Assembly: GCA_938050265.1 (NCBI GenBank) | Contig: CALLJT010000073.1 | Span: 1 to 10,027 of the forward strand | DNA length: 10,027 nt | Direction: 5' to 3' | From: Candidatus Saccharimonadia bacterium | GTDB lineage: Bacteria > Patescibacteriota > Saccharimonadia > Saccharimonadales > SZUA-47 | Translations under genes and position numbers: made by a program | In this document: piece after piece, positions 6,404 through 10,027 of the stretch | Layout of the letters: the number at the start of each line of letters is the position of its first letter | How positions within the stretch are numbered: position 1 is the first letter of the stretch | The notes under the pieces: generated by a model | Told to the model about the DNA's origin: nothing | What the model saw: the letters and a program-made list of their open reading frames with translations, nothing else | Database searches by the model: none

Positions 6404-6570
6404 CTAGGCTGACCCGTACTCACTTTTTTACACCCAAACGTTCATATGGAGACAAGATTGAGGTTTTGTTCTTTAGAAATGATGCCGTAGCATCATTGAG
6501 AAAGAAAAGACTTCTAGATTGTTAGCGTAGGGGTGTTTGGGGTGGAAAAGTGAGTTTGGGTCAGGCCTTT
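6404..6570 (+). ncRNA. Rod-shaped structured RNA candidate, 6S RNA-like
   Basis: The closing stem pairs 6406-6443 with 6531-6568. It has over 30 pairs, including an unbroken run of ACTCACTTTT against its partner, one bulged G (6564 or 6565), one U-U mismatch (6417/6556) and one bulged A (6432). An open bubble of 19 bases on each side follows (6444-6462 and 6512-6530). The upper stem pairs 6463-6474 with 6501-6511. Above it are a 3x3 AGA/GAG internal loop and an 8-bp tip, AATGATGC/GCATCATT, with loop CGTA. At least seven pairs are G-U on the plus strand and would be A-C mismatches on the other strand, which points to a plus-strand RNA. A long rod with a symmetric central bubble and a length near 165 nt matches the shape of 6S RNA, which traps the housekeeping RNA polymerase. 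The alternative is a structured leader of the helicase gene. The fold is seen; the 6S identity is inferred. Confidence 0.55.
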
Positions 6571-6593
6571 ATGTAGGTTAGATTAAAAATGCA

Positions 6594-6622
6594 TTACATC
6601 TATCACGGTTACGCTGTAAACT
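6594..6622 (+). promoter_or_regulatory. Promoter of the Pif1-like helicase gene
   Basis: TTACAT (6594-6599), a 17-base spacer and TAAACT (6617-6622). The predicted start near 6629 leaves a leader of about 23 nt before ATG 6652. Confidence 0.5.
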
Positions 6623-6651
6623 AGAAGCATAGACAGTGTAGAGTGAGAGGT

Positions 6652-8193
6652 ATGAAGCAAAAAACCGCGTTAGCTATTTTGGATGCTGGACATTCAGTGT
6701 TTTTGACCGGACCGGCTGGGTCAGGTAAAACGCACGTGCTCAATTCGTTTGTGCGCGATGCCCGGATTGATGGCAAATCAGTGGCGGTCACTGCGTCGAC
6801 TGGGCTTGCCGCGACGCACCTTGGCGGTAGTACGATTCATTCATGGTCAGGTATGGGCATTGCCGACGAGGTGCATGACCGGATGGTGTCGGACATGAGC
6901 AAGAGCCGTCAGGACCAGATCAACAAGGCAGATATTCTGGTGATTGACGAAGTGTCGATGCTGCACGACTTTCGTCTGGACATGATTGATGAAATTTGTC
7001 GGGGCGTTCGTGGTGACTCCGCGCCTTTCGGGGGGTTACAGGTGGTGCTGTCAGGCGATTTTTATCAGTTGCCACCGATCAACCGTGGTGATTCACGGCA
7101 AGGCGGTTTCATACCGAGCAGTAATGCGTGGGAAGAGCTCGACCCGGTCGTGTGTTATTTAGAAGAGCAGCACAGACAGGATGACGATCAGTTGCTAGAG
7201 ATACTGACGGCGCTCAGGGAAAACGACATTCGCAGACGTCACGCAGAGGCACTGCTAGAGCGCAAGCAGCCACGCACACCGTTTGACGACCCAGTCACAG
7301 AACTGTACACCAGGAACATCGACGTGGATGCAGTCAACCAGGCCAAGCTTGATGCCATGGAGGGTGATGTGCGCGAGTACGACATGGCTCATACCGGCAG
7401 TAAAGCACGCGTTGAATCACTGAAAAAATCATGCCTGTCTCCTGAAGTGCTACAGCTCAAAAAAGGTGCATTCGTGATGTTTGTTAAAAATTCTCAGGAC
7501 CGCTCATACGTCAACGGGACACTCGGCGAAGTCGTAGATTTCGATGGAGATACAGGCTATCCGGTCGTGAAAACCAGAGACGGTCGGTCGATACACGTTG
7601 TGCCTGACACCTGGGAAATGCGCGATGGAGAGAAGAAGCTGGCCAGCCTGACACAGCTGCCTCTGCGGCTGGCGTGGGCCATCACGATACATAAAAGCCA
7701 AGGTATGACACTAGACGCTGCACATATAGATCTGAGTACTGCGTTTGTGCCTGGTATGGGGTATGTCGCATTGTCTCGAGTGAAGAGCCTCAAAACACTG
7801 ACGCTTGGTGGACTGAACCGTACGGCGCTCATGATGCATGAAGAAGCGCACACGCTTGACGAGACTCTGCGCAGAAAATCCGCCTCCGACACGAAACAAC
7901 ATGCCCATCTAGAAGGTGCATATGACAAGAAAACCCAAGCCCGCAAGAAGAAGCGTAGTCAGAAAAAACAAGCAACAAAAAGTGCGTCTGACTTCGGTGA
8001 ACGGATCAAAGAAATGCGTAAAGACTACCCAAATGCGTTCAAGCGCTGGCAAGAGACAGAAGACGAAACCCTCAAAAATAGCTGGAAATCTGGTAAAGAC
8101 GTCAAAGAGCTGTCAGAAGTACTTGGTCGCCACGAAGGCAGTGTCCGAGCCCGCCTCAAAAAGCACTACGGCGACGACGTATTTGACTCGTAA
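6652..8193 (+). CDS. Pif1/RecD-like superfamily 1B DNA helicase
   Basis: This ATP-dependent 5'-to-3' DNA helicase family acts on replication, recombination and structured DNA in the cytoplasm. With 513 residues it shows all helicase motifs: Walker A GPAGSGKT (20-27), Ia TASTGLAA (47-54), Walker B DILVIDEVSML (94-104), III SGDFYQLPP (134-142), EEQHRQDD (171-178), V TIHKSQGMTLD (345-355) and VI YVALSRVKSL (371-380). A C-terminal extension follows: a highly basic linker (KKTQARKKKRSQKKQ, about 426-440), then about 70 residues with WQETEDETLKNSWKSG and LGRHEGSVRARLKK. That pattern resembles the small Myb/helix-turn-helix-like tail (ED..L...W..G..., GR..GSVRARL) found in several bacterial DNA enzymes, suggesting extra DNA binding. 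I choose ATG 6652; an in-frame GTG at 6643 is possible. The ribosome site is weak (GAGTGAG). Confidence 0.93.
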   Translation: MKQKTALAILDAGHSVFLTGPAGSGKTHVLNSFVRDARIDGKSVAVTASTGLAATHLGGSTIHSWSGMGIADEVHDRMVSDMSKSRQDQINKADILVIDEVSMLHDFRLDMIDEICRGVRGDSAPFGGLQVVLSGDFYQLPPINRGDSRQGGFIPSSNAWEELDPVVCYLEEQHRQDDDQLLEILTALRENDIRRRHAEALLERKQPRTPFDDPVTELYTRNIDVDAVNQAKLDAMEGDVREYDMAHTGSKARVESLKKSCLSPEVLQLKKGAFVMFVKNSQDRSYVNGTLGEVVDFDGDTGYPVVKTRDGRSIHVVPDTWEMRDGEKKLASLTQLPLRLAWAITIHKSQGMTLDAAHIDLSTAFVPGMGYVALSRVKSLKTLTLGGLNRTALMMHEEAHTLDETLRRKSASDTKQHAHLEGAYDKKTQARKKKRSQKKQATKSASDFGERIKEMRKDYPNAFKRWQETEDETLKNSWKSGKDVKELSEVLGRHEGSVRARLKKHYGDDVFDS

Positions 8194-8197
8194 AAAA

Positions 8198-8224
8198 TTG
8201 GCACTCGGGTGCTTTAAGTGCTAA
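8198..8224 (+). promoter_or_regulatory. CIRCE-type HrcA operator upstream of dnaJ
   Basis: TTGGCACTC, nine bases, then AAGTGCTAA: 8 of 9 matches in each arm to the CIRCE consensus with the exact spacer. It begins four bases after the helicase stop and overlaps the dnaJ promoter almost completely. Confidence 0.87.
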
Positions 8225-8227
8225 AAT
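8198..8227 (+). promoter_or_regulatory. dnaJ promoter inside the CIRCE element
   Basis: TTGGCA (8198-8203), an 18-base spacer and TAAAAT (8222-8227), with an extended -10 TGC at 8219-8221. The predicted start is at or next to 8234, which is itself an ATG. Confidence 0.65.
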
Positions 8228-8233
8228 GGTACT

Positions 8234-8323
8234 ATGGATTTGACTGTTTTAGAAGTGATCGGTGGCATTCTTATGCGTATGCCGTTCCTGCCGGATGTGA
8301 TTATGAGAAAAAAGAAGGATTAG
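8234..8323 (+). CDS. Short leader ORF coupled to dnaJ (29 aa)
   Basis: An ATG at 8234 sits six bases after the TAAAAT box, so the mRNA would begin with it and be leaderless. The 29-codon frame starts MDLTVLEVIGGILMRMPFLP, ends in the basic run RKKKD and stops with TAG at 8321-8323. The dnaJ ATG follows three bases later, and the dnaJ ribosome site lies inside this ORF. This spacing fits translational coupling: ribosomes finishing the short ORF would land on dnaJ. The peptide is amphipathic to hydrophobic with a cationic end. I know of no described homologue. It may be a true micro-protein, a coupling leader, or a chance frame in a leader of about 90 nt. Confidence 0.45.
   Translation: MDLTVLEVIGGILMRMPFLPDVIMRKKKD
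8314..8319 (+). promoter_or_regulatory. dnaJ ribosome binding site
   Basis: GAAGGA seven bases before ATG 8327, inside the last codons of the 29-aa ORF. Confidence 0.7.
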
Positions 8324-8326
8324 AGT

Positions 8327-9436
8327 ATGGCAAAACGAGATTATTATGAAGTGCTAGGCGTCGCCAAGGGCGCGTCTGATGACGAAATTAAGAAAGCGTT
8401 TCGGCGCAAGGCTATTGAGCTGCACCCAGATAAAGAGGGCGGTGATGAGGCTAAGTTCAAAGAAGTTAACGAGGCGTATGAGGTTCTTAAAGATTCATCA
8501 AAGCGGCAGCGGTACGATCAGTTCGGACATGCGGGTGTAGGTGGAGCAGCTGGTGGCGGAGGCGGCAATCCTTTCGGGGGTGGCGGCTTTCAAGGACAGA
8601 ACATCAATTTTGATTTCGGCGATATGGGCGGTTTGGGCGATATTTTCGGTAGTTTCTTTGGTGGTGGGGCTGGTCAAGGCCGTACGAGGAGGCCCGCGCG
8701 CGGACGAGATGTAGAAATGAGCCTGGAGCTCGATTTCGAAGAAGCAGTGTTCGGTGTCGAAACTGAAGTCAAACTGAACCTTAACGACACCTGTGACCAC
8801 TGCAAAGGCAAGACGGTCGAACCTGGTCACGAACTCAAGACCTGCAAAACTTGTAAGGGTTCTGGTCAGGAAACAAGAGTCGCACAGACTATTTTCGGCA
8901 ACATCCAGCAGCAAGTCACCTGCCAGACATGTCGCGGCAAAGGCAAGATACCAGAAAAAGACTGCACAGTCTGCAGCGCAACAGGTGTCCAGCGCAAAGA
9001 AAAAGACGTCAAAATCAAGATCCCCGCTGGGATTGATGACGGTGCAACGATACGCTTGCGTGAGTACGGTGAAGCAACGTCTAATGGCAACAAAGGTGAT
9101 CTGTACGTGCATGTCCGCGTTAAACCGCATAAAGAGTTCACGCGTGAGGGCCAGCTCGTCCTCAGCAAAGTACACGTTGGCATGGTAGACGCAGCACTCG
9201 GTACCGAAATTGAAGTCGATACGGTAGACGGCGCAGTCACGATGAAAGTCCCTGCTGGCACACAGAGCGGCACGGACTTCAAGCTGTCCGAACATGGTGT
9301 CCCACACATCAAAACAGGCGCCCGCGGTGCCCATATCGTCACCGTCCTGGTCGACACACCGACTAAGCTATCCAAGAAACAAAAAGAATTACTACAGGAA
9401 ATCAAGTCGACCAAGAAGCGCGGATTGTTTAGTTAG
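8327..9436 (+). CDS. dnaJ: Chaperone DnaJ (Hsp40, type I)
   Basis: DnaJ captures unfolded protein, passes it to DnaK and stimulates DnaK ATP hydrolysis. The 369-residue protein has the full type I layout. The J-domain is at 1-67 with the essential HPD at 33-35. A glycine/phenylalanine-rich region follows at about 68-118 with a DIF motif (105-107). The zinc-binding region has four motifs: CDHCKGKT (156-163), CKTCKGSG (173-180), CQTCRGKG (199-206) and CTVCSATG (213-220). All eight cysteines are present; the first and last motifs deviate from CxxCxGxG only in non-cysteine positions. The C-terminal client-binding domains follow with IPAGIDDGATIRL and VPAGTQSGTDFKL. The gene has its own CIRCE-controlled promoter, separate from grpE and dnaK, which is less common than a dnaK-dnaJ operon. 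No convincing terminator follows. Confidence 0.97.
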   Translation: MAKRDYYEVLGVAKGASDDEIKKAFRRKAIELHPDKEGGDEAKFKEVNEAYEVLKDSSKRQRYDQFGHAGVGGAAGGGGGNPFGGGGFQGQNINFDFGDMGGLGDIFGSFFGGGAGQGRTRRPARGRDVEMSLELDFEEAVFGVETEVKLNLNDTCDHCKGKTVEPGHELKTCKTCKGSGQETRVAQTIFGNIQQQVTCQTCRGKGKIPEKDCTVCSATGVQRKEKDVKIKIPAGIDDGATIRLREYGEATSNGNKGDLYVHVRVKPHKEFTREGQLVLSKVHVGMVDAALGTEIEVDTVDGAVTMKVPAGTQSGTDFKLSEHGVPHIKTGARGAHIVTVLVDTPTKLSKKQKELLQEIKSTKKRGLFS

Positions 9437-9473
9437 ATCGCCGGTAAGATCTATAGAAGAGATAACGAAACCG

Positions 9474-9502
9474 TTGTCGATACGCACATAAAACGCTAGG
9501 AT
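9474..9502 (+). promoter_or_regulatory. Promoter of the 33-aa ORF
   Basis: TTGTCG (9474-9479), a 17-base spacer and TAGGAT (9497-9502). The expected start at about 9509 coincides with an ATG, giving a leaderless mRNA. Confidence 0.55.
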
Positions 9503-9508
9503 GAATGT

Positions 9509-9610
9509 ATGCACAAACAAGAACAAGGATTCATAACAATGATACTGATGATGGTCCTGATTCTTGGTTTTGTGATATTTATGGCGTATAGCAGGGTTTC
9601 GACTGGATGA
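9509..9610 (+). CDS. Pilin-like single-helix micro-protein (33 aa)
   Basis: The 33-residue frame reads MHKQEQGFITMILMM at its start and continues as one hydrophobic helix to FMAYSRVSTG. A short polar N-terminus, a glycine followed by phenylalanine (G7-F8) and then an unbroken hydrophobic helix is the layout of type IV prepilins and pseudopilins, which prepilin peptidase cuts after that glycine. The usual glutamate at mature position 5 is missing (isoleucine here), and there is no globular domain, so it is at most a minimal pilin-like subunit. Otherwise it is a single-pass membrane micro-protein. A promoter places the transcript start on its ATG, with no ribosome site. It sits between dnaJ and a divergent-function gene on the same strand. 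Composition and promoter support it as real; its function is inferred. Confidence 0.5.
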   Translation: MHKQEQGFITMILMMVLILGFVIFMAYSRVSTG

Positions 9611-9639
9611 TTGACGAAAGATAAGTATGAGTGTATTAT
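9611..9639 (+). promoter_or_regulatory. Promoter upstream of the ATP-grasp-like gene
   Basis: TTGACG (9611-9616), a 17-base spacer and TATTAT (9634-9639) form a strong near-consensus promoter that begins right after the stop of the 33-aa ORF. A start near 9646 gives a leader of about 68 nt holding a 15-codon ORF (9650-9697) and a small hairpin, CGACC/GGTCG. Confidence 0.65.
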
Positions 9640-9713
9640 ATTACGATCAATGACGTGTGCGGAGTTTCCTTGGTCGACCTCCCTGGTCGTCACCTAATTA
9701 GAGAATCATACAT

Positions 9714-10027
9714 ATGACGACAAAACATGAACCAATAGCTGAAAGAGACGCCGTATTGTATGTTGGCGATTTGCGATCCGGGACGATTGAAGAGATTGCA
9801 GAATACAACAAAACTGCCTCGAAAAAACTGAAAATTTTGCTTGCGATAGACAAGTATAAGATCAAAAAGGCCCGCACTTTACGCAAAAAGTATGAGCGGA
9901 CAGATGTCGAGGTTTTTTCTTGTAATTTCAGATCTCCAGTACAGACAAGAAAAGACCTGCAGCCATACGCAGACAGGATACTGGCAATAAGCGCCGCTGA
10001 TGAGAGTCGGATACCTTACCTGAAGAG
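9714..10027 (+). CDS. Probable ATP-grasp-type protein, N-terminal part
   Basis: The frame is open from ATG 9714 to the window edge (104 codons). The sequence alternates beta strands and basic helices: DAVLYVGDLRSG (12-23), KILLAIDKYKIKKARTLRKKY, VEVFSCNFRS, then DLQPYADRILAISAADESRI. This pattern resembles the pre-ATP-grasp N-terminal domain of carboxylate-amine ligases, where a nucleotide-like fold precedes the ATP-grasp lobes. The region before the lobes typically ends with 'ADRIL.ISA.DES.IPYLK'-style text as here. The ATP-binding lobes, which would prove it, lie outside the window, so the call rests on resemblance. The ribosome site is weak (TAGAG). A strong promoter lies about 70 bases upstream. 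Confidence 0.5.
   Translation, partial: MTTKHEPIAERDAVLYVGDLRSGTIEEIAEYNKTASKKLKILLAIDKYKIKKARTLRKKYERTDVEVFSCNFRSPVQTRKDLQPYADRILAISAADESRIPYLK

Noticed and set aside
6404..6570. The long inverted repeat as a MITE or insertion-sequence end pair
   Set aside because: There is no target-site duplication or transposase, and the G-U bias and central bubble favour an RNA; a genome-wide copy count would settle it.
8498..9334. Long open frame on the minus strand opposite dnaJ (278 codons)
   Set aside because: It lies wholly within dnaJ, and its cysteine- and phenylalanine-rich text arises from the reverse complement of dnaJ codons.
9434..9453. Inverted repeat TAGATC/GATCTA at the end of dnaJ as a terminator
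   Set aside because: An AT-rich 6-bp stem with an 8-base loop and no U-run after it; not a convincing intrinsic terminator.
9650..9697. 15-codon ORF before the ATP-grasp-like gene (MTCAEFPWSTSLVVT)
   Set aside because: Too short and with no ribosome site. A TATATT seven bases upstream fits the leaderless pattern, but that alone does not support a gene.

Overview
The window reads as chromosomal DNA of a Candidate Phyla Radiation bacterium. The lineage most consistent with it is Saccharibacteria (TM7), but that is inference from gene style (compact genes, many short membrane proteins, a CPR-style Pif1-like helicase, short coding leaders), not from a marker gene. TGA acts as a stop (for example at the end of grpE), so the recoded-TGA lineages Absconditabacteria and Gracilibacteria are unlikely.

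Layout. Positions 1-1203 (+) hold the 3' end of grpE followed by two small membrane-protein genes overlapping in a chain. Positions 1204-1537 hold a promoter bracketed by two CIRCE-type operators and a leader of about 270 nt, then dnaK (1538-3463) with a good intrinsic terminator. An MFS-type transporter (3573-4730) follows, and the 3' remnant of an ABC exporter ATPase abuts it directly (4732-5121). On the minus strand lie a CcdA-like thiol-disulfide membrane protein (6292-5555) and a small two-helix protein with two likely extracytoplasmic cysteines (5511-5149). The 360-base divergent region 6293-6651 holds a palindromic operator, two overlapping divergent promoters and a rod-shaped RNA candidate (about 6404-6570) shaped like 6S RNA. 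A Pif1-like helicase (6652-8193) comes next, then a third CIRCE element with an embedded promoter, a 29-codon ORF and dnaJ (8327-9436). The right end carries a 33-aa pilin-like micro-ORF and the start of a probable ATP-grasp protein that runs off the window.

How it fits together. GrpE, DnaK and DnaJ form one chaperone machine. Here dnaK and dnaJ are about 5 kb apart, yet both have CIRCE operators, so one HrcA repressor (not in the window) probably controls both. The CcdA-like protein and its neighbour look like a small extracytoplasmic redox unit. The best candidates for something undescribed are the rod-shaped RNA, the short ORF coupled to dnaJ, the leaderless pilin-like micro-ORF, and a recurring geometry in which a -10 box sits 6-7 nt before an ATG.
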